Of a stretch of 38,395 bases of DNA, positions 25,168-34,329 are shown in pieces (position 1 is the stretch's first letter; the number at the start of each line of letters is the position of its first letter). The translations under genes were made by a program, and so were the position numbers. The notes beneath the pieces are model-generated. The model had not been told where the DNA came from and did not search any database. It saw only the letters and a list, made by a program, of their open reading frames with translations. Source of the DNA: an uncultured Prevotella sp. (GTDB taxonomy: Bacteria > Bacteroidota > Bacteroidia > Bacteroidales > Bacteroidaceae); contig ONAE01000066.1 of assembly GCA_900315695.1 (NCBI GenBank), positions 1 to 38,395 on the forward strand, written 5' to 3'.

Positions 25168-26490
25168 TTATGTTCTAACCAAGGTTATTTGCAGCACCTC
25201 TTTGGTCTGCTCTGTCACGCTGACCCTGTTATCTATTCTTTTCCCGACAAGCCAAATAAATTGGCCTTCAATGTCTGTCAGCACCAACTGACGCTGCTTT
25301 TCAAAAATCGAGCACTTCCTGTCTGTCAGGTAGTCACTCACCAACTTCCGTCCAGTCATTCCAAAGGGAATAAAGTCATCTCCATTCTCTATAGGTCTAA
25401 CTGTCAATGGAAATTTTACCTTTGCTTTATCTATTGTTATACAATCGTCTGACTTTGAGATAGATATATTTTTAGTTCCTTTAACATCCAGACAGAGAAG
25501 CTCATCCAGACGATAACGTCCTTCCTCAGGGATTCTGAGCGATTTCATCGGCTCTTTACGTGGTGCCAGCACCAGTTTATCTCTGTCAATCAGCAATGTA
25601 TGGTCTTGCGTCTCAAACACCCTACCCGATACGCCTTCCAGATGCTCTGTCAGCTGTTCTATCTGTGTGGTATTGAAACCTTTCTCTGCAAGCCATTCGT
25701 GCAAGAACAACTCTGGCGACGGCAACTGAAGCAGACTCTGAATGGAGACCATCTCAGTATCAGCAACAGATTCTATGAGTTCACTCTTCTTCTGATCCAT
25801 CACAGCATCAACCACCTTTTCAGCCTCCTGCATATAACGAGCCGTTTTACAGAGGTTCTCCGTTACACTCGGATTGATCTGCTCCAACAAGGGCAATACA
25901 TTCAGACGCATTTTGTTTCTTACGAATTCATCGACGAGGTTGGTGGAATCCGTCACATAATCCTGTCCGATGGAATGGAGATATTCCTCAATCTCCTGGC
26001 GACTGACGGCTAACAGTGGTCTCACAATCTCACCATTACAGGCTCTGATACCTGTCAGTCCGTGAATACCACTTCCCCTCATCAGGTTCATCAGCAAGGT
26101 CTCTACAGCATCATCACGATGGTGAGCCACACAGACTTTCTCTGCCCCTATATCCTGTCTCAGTTGACTGAAATAGCCATAGCGAAGCACTCTTGCAGCC
26201 ATTTCAATGCTTACTCGATGCAAATCCGCATATTCCTTTGTGTCAAAGTGAATTACATGAAAAGGGATGCCTTGTTTCTGACAGAGATTCTTGGCGAATT
26301 CCTCATCCCGATTGCTTTCCTCTCCTCTCAGATGGAAGTTGCAATGTGCTGCCTCAATACGATAGCCCAGATCCTTCAGAATGAGCAACAGCGCCACACT
26401 GTCGGCCCCACCACTCAGAGCTACCAGATGCAGCCCCTCGCGACTCAGAAGCGCATGCTTCCCGATGAAATCTGCAACTTTCTTTTTCAC
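25168..26490 (-). CDS. tilS: tRNA(Ile)-lysidine synthase
   Basis: A 440-residue protein. The PP-loop SGGADSVALLL is at residues 26-36 and is followed by HCNFHLRGEESNRDEEF and VAHHRDDAVETLLMNLMRGSG. TilS modifies C34 of tRNA-Ile(CAU) to lysidine so that it reads AUA. The C-terminal domain (about 360-440) with IPFGMTGRKLVSDYLTDRK is present, so the protein is full length. The start codon is GTG (26490); no in-frame ATG exists between it and the preceding gene 18 nt upstream. Confidence 0.94.
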   Translation of the reverse strand: MKKKVADFIGKHALLSREGLHLVALSGGADSVALLLILKDLGYRIEAAHCNFHLRGEESNRDEEFAKNLCQKQGIPFHVIHFDTKEYADLHRVSIEMAARVLRYGYFSQLRQDIGAEKVCVAHHRDDAVETLLMNLMRGSGIHGLTGIRACNGEIVRPLLAVSRQEIEEYLHSIGQDYVTDSTNLVDEFVRNKMRLNVLPLLEQINPSVTENLCKTARYMQEAEKVVDAVMDQKKSELIESVADTEMVSIQSLLQLPSPELFLHEWLAEKGFNTTQIEQLTEHLEGVSGRVFETQDHTLLIDRDKLVLAPRKEPMKSLRIPEEGRYRLDELLCLDVKGTKNISISKSDDCITIDKAKVKFPLTVRPIENGDDFIPFGMTGRKLVSDYLTDRKCSIFEKQRQLVLTDIEGQFIWLVGKRIDNRVSVTEQTKEVLQITLVRT

Positions 26491-26508
26491 GGCTTCACTT
26501 ATCTCTTT

Positions 26509-27681
26509 TTACTCCACATAGAGCACCAAGCCTTTCAGATATTCACCCTCTGGGTGATAGATATTGATCGGATGATCAGCAGGCTGATGCAACTGGTGCA
26601 GAATACGAACCTTTCTTCCTGCCTGAGCAGCAGCCGTAAAGACCGCATTACGAAAATGATCCTTGGTCACCACCTGCGAACAGCTGAACGTAAAGAGGAT
26701 TCCCCCAGGCTGAATCTTCTGGAAAGCCTTATTATTCAGACGGGTATAACCCTTCAGTGCGTTATGGAGTGCCCCACGATGCTTAGCAAAGGCAGGAGGA
26801 TCGAGAATAATCAGGTCATACTGGTCGCCAGCCTGTTCCAGATACTTGAAAGCATCCTCACAGAAAGCCTGATGACGCTGATCGCCTGGGAAATTCAACT
26901 CCACGTTGCGGTTGGTCAGTTCGATGGCCTTCGCACTGCTATCTACGGAATGTACCAGTTCTGCCCCACCTCGCATCGCATAAAACGAGAATCCACCGGT
27001 ATAACAGAACATATTCAGCACCTTCTTACCCATGGCAAAACGCTCCAGCATCGAACGGTTCTCGCGCTGATCCACGAAGAACCCTGTCTTCTGACCTCGT
27101 AACCAATCCACATAGAATTTCAGACCGTTCTCTACGGCTATATTATCTTCGGAACCGCCATAGAGGAAACCGTTCTCCATATCGTCCATAAAGGGCAATG
27201 TGGTCTCGCTCTTATAGTAGATGTTTTCCAGTCTTCCGTCCATCACCCGTACCAGTTGGTTGGCAATAGCCTTACGGCACAGGTGCATGCCTATGCTGTG
27301 AGCCTGCATGACAGCTGTCTTTCCATAGACATCTATCACGAGTCCTGGTAGCATATCCCCCTCACCGTGAACCAGACGATAGGTATTGTTGTCAGGATTG
27401 TCTGCAATACCGATGCTCTGTCTCATCTTCAAAGCCGATGTCAGTCGCGAAGCCCAGAAATCATCGTTGATGGTTACATCACGGAACGTCAGTACCCTCA
27501 CGGCTATCGAACCGGCCTGATAGTGTCCGGTTGCGATAAAATCGCCGTTATTCTTCAATACACGTACAATCTCGCCTTCTTCAATTCCCTGGTCAGCATG
27601 CTGGATAGCACCAGAGAACACCCAGGGATGGAATCTAAGAAGACTCTCTTCCTTACCTCGTTTCAGATATATCTGTTTCAT
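26509..27681 (-). CDS. PUA-domain class I rRNA methyltransferase (RlmI-like)
   Basis: A 390-residue protein of the COG1092 type. It begins with a PUA domain (MKQIYLKRGKEESLLRFHPW, then VFSGAIQHADQGI), followed by a SAM domain with VLNMFCYTGGFSFYAMRGGA, LIILDPPAFAKHRG and FSCSQVV, which contains a Cys in the position used for m5C. Members methylate 23S rRNA (RlmI, m5C1962), but the exact site here is not certain. Family homology begins at the ATG at 27681; an ATG at 27720 is open but lies further inside the upstream gene. Even so the genes overlap by 29 nt, indicating coupling. Confidence 0.87.
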   Translation of the reverse strand: MKQIYLKRGKEESLLRFHPWVFSGAIQHADQGIEEGEIVRVLKNNGDFIATGHYQAGSIAVRVLTFRDVTINDDFWASRLTSALKMRQSIGIADNPDNNTYRLVHGEGDMLPGLVIDVYGKTAVMQAHSIGMHLCRKAIANQLVRVMDGRLENIYYKSETTLPFMDDMENGFLYGGSEDNIAVENGLKFYVDWLRGQKTGFFVDQRENRSMLERFAMGKKVLNMFCYTGGFSFYAMRGGAELVHSVDSSAKAIELTNRNVELNFPGDQRHQAFCEDAFKYLEQAGDQYDLIILDPPAFAKHRGALHNALKGYTRLNNKAFQKIQPGGILFTFSCSQVVTKDHFRNAVFTAAAQAGRKVRILHQLHQPADHPINIYHPEGEYLKGLVLYVE

Positions 27682-28315
27682 TATGTTCTTGCTTAATTTC
27701 TTCTTTAACAACCAGTTCATAATCGCCTGTTGCCTTGAGCCTTAACACTTCTTCATAAATACGTACACACGCCCAGGCATCGATGGCAGCATAGATCTTC
27801 TGGGTATCCTTCAGGATATCCCGTTCCCAGTTCGACAACCTGTCAGCTTTGCTGATCCGTTCGCCAAACAGGTTCGCATAGATCTTCACCAGACTCTGGT
27901 CCTCAATACCAATCTCTCTCACTAAATCCTGCAGATCGACGAAGGAGCCGGCTTCAAACTCACCCAGTTCCCTCAGTCCCAGCAAGTCATTGTTCCAGGC
28001 CAGCCCAACCTTTGTCACCGTCTTGTCACCCAACAGTCTGGCTATAGCCGGACACATCCCTATATAGTTTAAGCGGAACAAGAAGCAAATCGACTGATTC
28101 GCGACTTGCAGCAAGGAACATTTGTAATGTTTCCCTTTTGTGAACGACGGACGTGTCTCTGTATCCAGTCCGAGAACGGGCTGGGCCAGCAGATAATCTA
28201 CGGCCGACTCCGCTTGTGCGGGCGTGTTGATGACGACGATTTTCCCATCGTAAACAACTCTTTTCAGGGTTGCAATTGTGGGCTTGTCGAACTTGTTATA
28301 AATCAACTTTTTCAT
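27653..28315 (-). CDS. RNase D-like DEDDy 3'-5' exonuclease
   Basis: A 220-residue protein. Exo I is LGLDTETRPSF (Asp, Glu), Exo II is VGLAWNNDLLGL, and Exo III is IYAAIDAWACVRIYE with the Tyr of the DEDDy class at the expected spacing. It is a single nuclease domain without the HRDC repeats of true RNase D, so the substrate (RNA or DNA) is open. The start is the ATG at 28315, 10 nt after a -7 element; an in-frame TTG at 28327 lies in the promoter. It heads the operon with rlmI-like, tilS and galE. Confidence 0.85.
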   Translation of the reverse strand: MKKLIYNKFDKPTIATLKRVVYDGKIVVINTPAQAESAVDYLLAQPVLGLDTETRPSFTKGKHYKCSLLQVANQSICFLFRLNYIGMCPAIARLLGDKTVTKVGLAWNNDLLGLRELGEFEAGSFVDLQDLVREIGIEDQSLVKIYANLFGERISKADRLSNWERDILKDTQKIYAAIDAWACVRIYEEVLRLKATGDYELVVKEEIKQEHNETDISETR

Positions 28316-28324
28316 TTCTTGGTG

Positions 28325-28332
28325 CAAAAATA
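28325..28332 (-). promoter_or_regulatory. -7 element of the exonuclease-galE operon
   Basis: Minus-strand TATTTTTG (28332-28325) matches TAnnTTTG. No TTTG lies at the normal -33 distance. The ATG is 10 nt beyond it, implying a very short leader. Confidence 0.5.
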
Positions 28333-28349
28333 CAAAAAAATCATGATTT

Positions 28350-28383
28350 TTTGATGAAATCTAAGTTTTTTCAACTACTTTTG
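28350..28383 (+). promoter_or_regulatory. Promoter of the ftsK operon
   Basis: TTTG (28350-28353) and TACTTTTG (28376-28383) match the two elements, though the 22-nt spacer is 1-2 nt longer than usual. The ftsK ATG is at 28411. Confidence 0.55.
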
Positions 28384-28410
28384 CATCGAAAATAATGAAA
28401 TCAGACAAAT

Positions 28411-30879
28411 ATGGCGAAGAAAAAGAGTGAGTCTAAGTCAAAAAAGGGCTTTAACCTGGCCGATGTTTTAGAATTCAAAGATATGTTCCACAACGAGAAG
28501 CTGAACTTCGTGCTCGGTTGTTTGCTTGTGTGTGTGGCTATCTATCTCATATTGGCATTTATTTCCTATTTTTCTACTGGAGCAGCTGATCAGAGCCTGA
28601 TAGAGGATCCTCGTGATGGTGAGGTCATGAATGCCCATCATGAGTTCAGCAACACCTGTGGCAGCATTGGCGCTTACGCTTCTTGGTATTTCATCAAGCG
28701 TTGCTTTGGTCTTCCGGCTTTCCTCATTCCCGTGTTCATCCTGTTGCTGGGCACCAATCTTATCCGTGCCTTCAGGGTCAATCTGCTCAAGTGGTTCCTG
28801 TCGCTCATGATCCTGATGATCTGGGCTTCCATCGCTCTGGCAAGATTCCTGGCACCCTTCCTGACTGACATCTGTTTCAACCCCGGTGGCGATCATGGTG
28901 CCTATATCTGTCAATACATCGAGAATTTCTTGGGCGCACCAGGTCTGACAGCAGTGCTTGCCCTGACAGCCATTGCCTTCCTCACCTATATCAGTGCCGA
29001 GACCATCTTCTTTGTGCGTAAGATTCTGAACCCCACAAGGTTTCTCGATAAGGTAAAGTTCAAGATCACCAATAATGATCCTGAAGAAAAGACCTATTCC
29101 TATGAACAGCAGATTGTTGACGAAGAAGAATCGGAAGAACAGTCTCTGGTGTTCGATGACCCTGCCCCTCAGAGTGTGGAGTTTCACGATGACGGTAAGG
29201 CTGTCGTGGTGGATGAGGGTTATCAGGCCTCTGAGCCAGTTCAGCCCGCAGCCCCAGAATCGCCTGCTGCCGCCGACGAGGTAGGTATGGAGATTGAGGT
29301 AGCCCAGGGTGAGGCCGCTGCTGATAACCTCACCGTAGCCCCTGCCCTTGAGGATCTGGAGCCCTACGACCCCAAGCGCGACCTCGAGAATTATAAGTAT
29401 CCGACACTCGACCTGTTGAAGAAATACGAGAACGACGGCAAGCCTTACATTGATATGGAGGAGCAGAACGCCAACAAGAACCGTATCGTGGAAGTGCTTC
29501 GTACCTTTGGTGTCGAAATTTCCAGCATCAAGGCCACAGTCGGTCCTACCATCACCCTTTATGAGATTACACTCGCAGCTGGTGTCCGTATCTCTAAGAT
29601 CCGCTCACTTGAAGACGATATCGCCCTGTCGCTCTCAGCCCTCGGCATCCGTATCATTGCGCCGATTCCTGGTAAGGGTACAGTAGGTATCGAGGTACCT
29701 AATGCGAAACCCAGTGTGGTGTCGATGGAATCGATCCTCAACTCCAAGAAATTCCAGGAGACCACGATGGAACTGCCCTGTGCTATGGGTAAGACCATCA
29801 CCAACGAGGTGTTCATGTTCGACTTGGCCAAAGCGCCTCACCTCCTTGTGGCAGGTGCCACTGGTCAGGGTAAGTCTGTCGGTCTGAATGCCATCCTCAC
29901 CTCTTTATTATATAAGAAGCATCCTGCAGAGATGAAGATTGTGCTCGTAGATCCTAAGATGGTGGAATTCAGTATCTATAAGACTATCGAGCGACATTTC
30001 CTTGCAGCCCTTCCAGAAGAGATGGACAGTCCGATCATCACCGACACCACGAAGGTGGTACGCACCTTGAATTCTCTTTGTGTGGAGATGGATGCCCGTT
30101 ACGAGTTGCTGATGGCTGCCGGTGAGCGTAACATCAAAGACTATAACAAGAAATTCAAGGAGCGTAAGCTCAACCCAGAGAATGGTCATCGCTTTATGCC
30201 TTATATCGTGGTGGTCATCGATGAGTATGGCGATCTGATCATGACGGCAGGTAAGGAGATTGAGCTGCCTATCGCCCGTATCGCCCAGAAGGCACGTGCC
30301 GTAGGTATCCACATGATCATTGCCACCCAGCGTCCTACCACCAACATCATCACTGGTACCATCAAGGCCAACTTCCCAGGCCGTATCGCCTTTAAGGTGA
30401 GTCAGGGTATCGACTCTAAGACCATCCTCGACCGCATGGGTGCCAATCAGCTTATTGGTCGTGGCGATATGCTCTATCTGCAGGGCAACGACCCCGTGCG
30501 TGTGCAGTGTGCGTTTGTTGACACCCCCGAAGTGGTGGAAATCAATAAGTTCATCGCCTCTCAACAGGGTTATGGTTCTCCTTACGAACTGCCTGAGCCG
30601 AAGATGGAAGAGGGTGAATCGAGTGGTGAGGCTGCCGATGTGGATCTCACCCATCTTGATCCGCTCTTCGAGGATGCTGCCCGTCTGATTGTGAGCAACC
30701 AGAGTGGTTCCACCTCACTCATCCAGCGTAAGTTTGCCATCGGCTACAACCGTGCCGGTCGTCTGATGGATCAGTTGGAGAAGGCTGGTGTCGTAGGTGC
30801 CGCTATGGGTAGTAAGCCGCGTGAGGTGCTGATCATCGACGAGGTTAGTCTGAACAACCTGCTTAGTAATCTGAAATAA
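28411..30879 (+). CDS. ftsK: DNA translocase FtsK
   Basis: An 822-residue protein. Four or five membrane helices lie between about residues 30 and 205. An acidic, Pro/Ala/Glu-rich linker follows (about 220-320). The alpha and beta motor domains have Walker A GATGQGKS at 483-490 and Walker B YIVVVIDEYGDL. The winged-helix gamma domain at the end includes TSLIQRKFAIGYNRAGRLMD, which reads KOPS-like sites. FtsK pumps chromosome ends through the septum and activates dimer resolution. The linker is shorter than in Escherichia coli. It is followed at 24 nt by a lolA-like gene. Confidence 0.96.
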   Translation: MAKKKSESKSKKGFNLADVLEFKDMFHNEKLNFVLGCLLVCVAIYLILAFISYFSTGAADQSLIEDPRDGEVMNAHHEFSNTCGSIGAYASWYFIKRCFGLPAFLIPVFILLLGTNLIRAFRVNLLKWFLSLMILMIWASIALARFLAPFLTDICFNPGGDHGAYICQYIENFLGAPGLTAVLALTAIAFLTYISAETIFFVRKILNPTRFLDKVKFKITNNDPEEKTYSYEQQIVDEEESEEQSLVFDDPAPQSVEFHDDGKAVVVDEGYQASEPVQPAAPESPAAADEVGMEIEVAQGEAAADNLTVAPALEDLEPYDPKRDLENYKYPTLDLLKKYENDGKPYIDMEEQNANKNRIVEVLRTFGVEISSIKATVGPTITLYEITLAAGVRISKIRSLEDDIALSLSALGIRIIAPIPGKGTVGIEVPNAKPSVVSMESILNSKKFQETTMELPCAMGKTITNEVFMFDLAKAPHLLVAGATGQGKSVGLNAILTSLLYKKHPAEMKIVLVDPKMVEFSIYKTIERHFLAALPEEMDSPIITDTTKVVRTLNSLCVEMDARYELLMAAGERNIKDYNKKFKERKLNPENGHRFMPYIVVVIDEYGDLIMTAGKEIELPIARIAQKARAVGIHMIIATQRPTTNIITGTIKANFPGRIAFKVSQGIDSKTILDRMGANQLIGRGDMLYLQGNDPVRVQCAFVDTPEVVEINKFIASQQGYGSPYELPEPKMEEGESSGEAADVDLTHLDPLFEDAARLIVSNQSGSTSLIQRKFAIGYNRAGRLMDQLEKAGVVGAAMGSKPREVLIIDEVSLNNLLSNLK

Positions 30880-30903
30880 AAGTTTTAAAAGGTAAAAAGA
30901 GAA

Positions 30904-31500
30904 ATGAAAAAGATTTGTTTTCTGTTTCTGACGGCACTCTTCAGTACCGTTACGATGGCACAGGACGCCAAGAGTGTTCTTGACAAGGCTGCTGCCAACA
31001 TCACAGTAAAAGAAGGTGTGAAAGCCAACTTCACCATGACTGGAGGCATTGGCAATGCCAGTGGAACCATCCTCATCAAAGGCAAGAAGTTCCATGCCAC
31101 CACATCGAAGGCCACAGTCTGGTTTGATGGCAAGACCATGTGGACCTATATGAAGGATAATGAGGAGGTGAACGTCAGCAATCCTACGGAGGCCCAGCTT
31201 CAGACCATCAACCCCTACAACTTCATCAACCTCTATAAGAACGGTTATAGCAGTACCCTCAATAAGACAGGCAACGCCTATGTGGTGCATCTCACCTCTA
31301 CCGCAAAGGACCGTAAGATCAAGGAGCTCTTCATCACCATCGACAAGCAGAGCTACCATCCCACTCAGGTAAAGCTGTTGCAGGGAAAGATCTGGACCAT
31401 CTTCGAAATCAAGAATCTCTCGAAGTCAAAGATTGCCGACTCAGAGTTTCGTTTCAATGCCAAGGATTTCCCCAAGGCAGAGGTCATCGACTTGCGCTAA
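30904..31500 (+). CDS. lolA: LolA-like outer-membrane lipoprotein carrier
   Basis: A 198-residue protein with a signal peptide (KKICFLFLTALFSTVTMAQ). The mature part shows the LolA pattern: VLDKAAANITVKEGVKANFT, KGKKFHATTSKATVWFDGKT followed by MWTYMKDNEEVNVSNPTE, then NPYNFINLYKNGY. LolA shuttles lipoproteins across the periplasm. It lies between ftsK and a DUF5687 gene; ftsK next to lolA is a widespread bacterial arrangement, which supports the call. The family in Bacteroidota is divergent, so individual residues were not checked against ligand sites. Confidence 0.85.
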   Translation: MKKICFLFLTALFSTVTMAQDAKSVLDKAAANITVKEGVKANFTMTGGIGNASGTILIKGKKFHATTSKATVWFDGKTMWTYMKDNEEVNVSNPTEAQLQTINPYNFINLYKNGYSSTLNKTGNAYVVHLTSTAKDRKIKELFITIDKQSYHPTQVKLLQGKIWTIFEIKNLSKSKIADSEFRFNAKDFPKAEVIDLR

Positions 31501-31518
31501 CACGCTGACATCGGTCGT

Positions 31519-32943
31519 ATGAACAGGTTACAACTCTATCGGCTCCTGCGTGCGAACAATCGTCTGAGCACACGACGCAGTCCGCTGTTTGAACAGAGCA
31601 AATGGGCAAAGGCACTCGTCTTCTTCGGAGGCGCAGTCTTTGCCCTCTATCTTATTATTTATGGTATCCTCATCGCCATGTCGGCTGATGGCTATGCTGG
31701 TATGATGGTATCAATGATGCCGATGATTCTGGTGTTCGACTATCTGTTCCGCTTTATCTTTCAGACCACGCCAGGCGTAATGGTGAAACCTTATATCCTC
31801 CAGCCGATCTCCCGTTATACGGCCATCGAGTGCTTTCTGATCTCCTCTCATCTCAGTGGCTACAACTTCCTGTGGCTGGCCATGTTTCTGCCCTACTCCA
31901 TCATCATTCTGATAGCAGATGCTGGTTTCTGGGCTGTCCTGACGGAACTCATCGGCTGTCTGTTGTTCATCATGCTCAACAGTCAGGTCTATCTGTTCTT
32001 CCGCACACTCATCAACCGCAACGTCCTTTGGTTCATCGCCTCCATGGTGTTCTACCTGATACCCTTCTGGCCGTTGCTGATGAAGTTCGACACCGACACC
32101 TTCGCAAAGATGCTCGACCTCTATGCTGCCTTTGGGCGCAGCGGTTGGCTCCTGCCAGTTCTGATCGTCTGCATCGTCGTTCTCTTCTTCATCAACCGTT
32201 CCTTCCAGTTCAGATATGTCTATGAGGAGATCTCCAAGAAGAAGGAGCGTGCCCTGAAGCATATCTCGCAGTTCGGTTTCCTCAACCGTTTCGGATTGAT
32301 TGGTGAATATCTAAAGATCGAGATCAAGTCGAACATGCGCAACCGTGCCATGCGAACCCGTTGTATCATGAGTCTCGCTATGATCATTGTCTTCTCATCG
32401 CTTACAGCCTATACCGATATCTATAACAGCACGTTCATGACCAACTTCTGGTGCATCTACTGCTTTGCGCTCTTCAGTGTCACCTCACTCACGAAGTTCA
32501 TGGGACAGGAGGGCAACTACTGGTTTTATACCATCGCCCTGCTCATTCCCTTCTTCATCATGTTGCCAGCCGTCTTCAAAGGCAAGTTCACCTGGTTGAT
32601 GATGCTGGCCTACATGAGTATTGCGGCAGGTCTGGTACATTTCATCATCTTCCAGCTGGCCGTCTATAACAAACAGACCATCCCCTTGCAGCTGAAGGTC
32701 ACCAACGGCTCCAACTTCGAGAACGGATGGCAGATCGTCATTGAGATGCTGGCCCTCTGCTCACCTGGTATCATTGTCAGTACAGGCTTCGTATTAGTAG
32801 GCGAGACACTCACTTACATCCTTATGATTCTGCTGGGTCTGGCATTTGTCATCGCCCATCCTTTTTGGATCCGAAACATCTATCAGCGCATGATGCAACG
32901 ACGTTATGAGAACCTTGAGGGCTTCCATAGCACGCGCCAATAA
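31519..32943 (+). CDS. DUF5687 multi-pass membrane protein (ABC-2-like permease)
   Basis: A 474-residue protein with roughly ten to twelve hydrophobic helices, no signal peptide and a basic cytoplasmic loop near the middle (EEISKKKERALKHISQF, then EYLKIEIKSNMRNRAMR). It resembles the DUF5687 family, thought to be the membrane half of an ABC exporter. The usual ATPase partner is not adjacent. Around MGQEGNYWFYTIALL the sequence appears shorter than relatives as I recall them, by about 20 residues (see findings). It starts 18 nt after lolA. Confidence 0.72.
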   Translation: MNRLQLYRLLRANNRLSTRRSPLFEQSKWAKALVFFGGAVFALYLIIYGILIAMSADGYAGMMVSMMPMILVFDYLFRFIFQTTPGVMVKPYILQPISRYTAIECFLISSHLSGYNFLWLAMFLPYSIIILIADAGFWAVLTELIGCLLFIMLNSQVYLFFRTLINRNVLWFIASMVFYLIPFWPLLMKFDTDTFAKMLDLYAAFGRSGWLLPVLIVCIVVLFFINRSFQFRYVYEEISKKKERALKHISQFGFLNRFGLIGEYLKIEIKSNMRNRAMRTRCIMSLAMIIVFSSLTAYTDIYNSTFMTNFWCIYCFALFSVTSLTKFMGQEGNYWFYTIALLIPFFIMLPAVFKGKFTWLMMLAYMSIAAGLVHFIIFQLAVYNKQTIPLQLKVTNGSNFENGWQIVIEMLALCSPGIIVSTGFVLVGETLTYILMILLGLAFVIAHPFWIRNIYQRMMQRRYENLEGFHSTRQ

Positions 32944-32992
32944 GATGAAATAGCCGAATACACAACTTTTTTGAAAGAATTTCCATAAAAAG

Positions 32993-33024
32993 TTTGGTGG
33001 TTTCAGAAAAAGTGTGTACCTTTG
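32993..33024 (+). promoter_or_regulatory. Promoter of the tRNA cluster
   Basis: TTTG (32993-32996), a 20-nt spacer and TACCTTTG (33017-33024) match the Bacteroidota consensus fully. The first tRNA starts 20 nt after it. The four tRNAs are close enough to be one transcript. Confidence 0.8.
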
Positions 33025-33043
33025 CACCCGCAAAAAAGAAAAT

Positions 33044-33116
33044 GCACCCGTAGCTCAGTTGGTAGAGCACCTGACTCTTAATCAGGGTGTCCAGAGTTCG
33101 AGCCTCTGCGGGTGTA
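33044..33116 (+). tRNA. tRNA-Lys (CUU), copy 1
   Basis: A 73-nt cloverleaf with acceptor GCACCCG/CGGGTGT (the first pair is a G-U wobble), D-arm AGCTCAGTTGGTAGAGCA, anticodon loop ACTCTTAAT with CTT, and T-arm CAGAG-TTCGAGC-CTCTG. CCA is not encoded. A T-run follows directly. Confidence 0.95.
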
Positions 33117-33131
33117 CTTTTTTTATGTTTT

Positions 33132-33204
33132 GCACCCGTAGCTCAGTTGGTAGAGCACCTGACTCTTAATCAGGGTGTCCAGAGTTCGAGCCTCTGCGGG
33201 TGTA
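33132..33204 (+). tRNA. tRNA-Lys (CUU), copy 2
   Basis: Identical over all 73 nt to the copy at 33044-33116, including the G-U closing pair and anticodon CTT. The 15-nt spacer between them is T-rich. It looks like a recent tandem duplication or a pair kept identical by gene conversion. Confidence 0.95.
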
Positions 33205-33221
33205 CGATCTCTAAGAAGGCT

Positions 33222-33294
<73 letters not shown>

Positions 33295-33324
33295 CACAAA
33301 CAAAATTCCTTTATTTATTTACAT

Positions 33325-33395
33325 GCGGAATTAGCACATCGGTAGTGCACGGGCTTCCCAAGCCTGGGAGGCGGGTTCGATTCCCGTATTCCGCT
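33325..33395 (+). tRNA. tRNA-Gly (CCC)
   Basis: A 71-nt cloverleaf with acceptor GCGGAAT/ATTCCGC, anticodon stem CGGGC/GCCTG around TTCCCAA (anticodon CCC) and T-arm GCGGG-TTCGATT-CCCGT. It reads GGG codons. Its 3' end is only 6 bp from the stop codon of the convergent glucosaminidase gene. Confidence 0.94.
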
Positions 33396-33401
33396 CTCCT
33401 T

Positions 33402-34310
33402 TTATCTCAGACGGATAGGATCCCCCACTTTGATCTGATAATCATCACCCAGCTTATTCAACTTATACAGCGACTTCAGACGGATGCCGTATTTCTGAGC
33501 GATTGTGTACATCGACTCACCCTGGCGCACGTAGTGACGGTAGCCCTTGTAATCCTTCGGTGCCTTCTTCTGCTTTTTCTTCAACCAGATGATCTCACCG
33601 TTCTCCAACTCGTCGCGCTTGTCACGCTCGTTATACTTTGCCAGTTTCCTGTAGCTGATACCCACCTCTTTAGCCAGACTCTTGAAGGTATCACCCTGAC
33701 GCACAATGATGTAATAGTTCTTGTTGAAAGCCTTGATCACATGCAGATTCTGTCCGTTTACAGGCTGGTCTTTCGTGTGCTCAATCATGAACTTGTCATA
33801 GTGCTTCGCATCATCATACTGGTAGAGCTTATACAGTTGGATAATCTCTATCAGCTTATGGGCATACTGCGGATTGGTGGCATAGCCAGCAGCCTTCAGT
33901 CCTTTCGCCCAGCCCTTATAGTCAGTCTTCTTCAGTGAGAACAGCTGTCGGTATCTCGGACTGTTCACCAGGAACTTCGAGTGGTCCTCATACGACTCGT
34001 AGGCTGAGTCATACGCACGGAAGCACTCATTATCCTCGTCGTCGTCATGATAAGTCTTGCGTCCGTTCCATCCGTTACACTTGATGCCGAAGTGGTTATT
34101 CCCTTTCACAGCCAGTTCACTCCTGCCCGCACCACTCTCAAACACACCCTGTGCCAGTGTGATCGAAGCAGGGATATTGTAACGTTGCATCTGCTCGATG
34201 GCGATATCCTTATACTGGTTGAAATATTGCTGATACGTCTGGTTCCATGTGATCTGTCCAAACGCCGATATCGACATAAAAAAAGCTATAGGGATAAAAA
34301 ACTTCTTCAT
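33402..34310 (-). CDS. Glucosaminidase-type peptidoglycan hydrolase with two LysM domains
   Basis: A 302-residue exported protein. The signal peptide is KKFFIPIAFFMSISAFGQ. Residues about 25-165 are a glucosaminidase (Flg J/LytG-like) domain with SITLAQGVFESGAGRSELA, where Glu58 is the likely acid, then NNHFGIKCNGWNG and FRAYDSAYESYEDHSKFL. Two LysM domains follow, near 200-245 (YIIVRQGDTFKSLAKEVGI) and 258-302 (HYVRQGESMYTIAQKYGI), which bind glycan. It cuts or remodels peptidoglycan in the periplasm. The gene is convergent with the tRNA cluster, with no room for a separate terminator. Confidence 0.9.
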   Translation of the reverse strand: MKKFFIPIAFFMSISAFGQITWNQTYQQYFNQYKDIAIEQMQRYNIPASITLAQGVFESGAGRSELAVKGNNHFGIKCNGWNGRKTYHDDDEDNECFRAYDSAYESYEDHSKFLVNSPRYRQLFSLKKTDYKGWAKGLKAAGYATNPQYAHKLIEIIQLYKLYQYDDAKHYDKFMIEHTKDQPVNGQNLHVIKAFNKNYYIIVRQGDTFKSLAKEVGISYRKLAKYNERDKRDELENGEIIWLKKKQKKAPKDYKGYRHYVRQGESMYTIAQKYGIRLKSLYKLNKLGDDYQIKVGDPIRLR

Positions 34311-34329
34311 CTTTTTACAAATCTTTGTG

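Noticed and set aside
28468..29187. Minus-strand frame inside ftsK
   Set aside because: It is antisense to the membrane and linker region of an unmistakable ftsK and has no family features.
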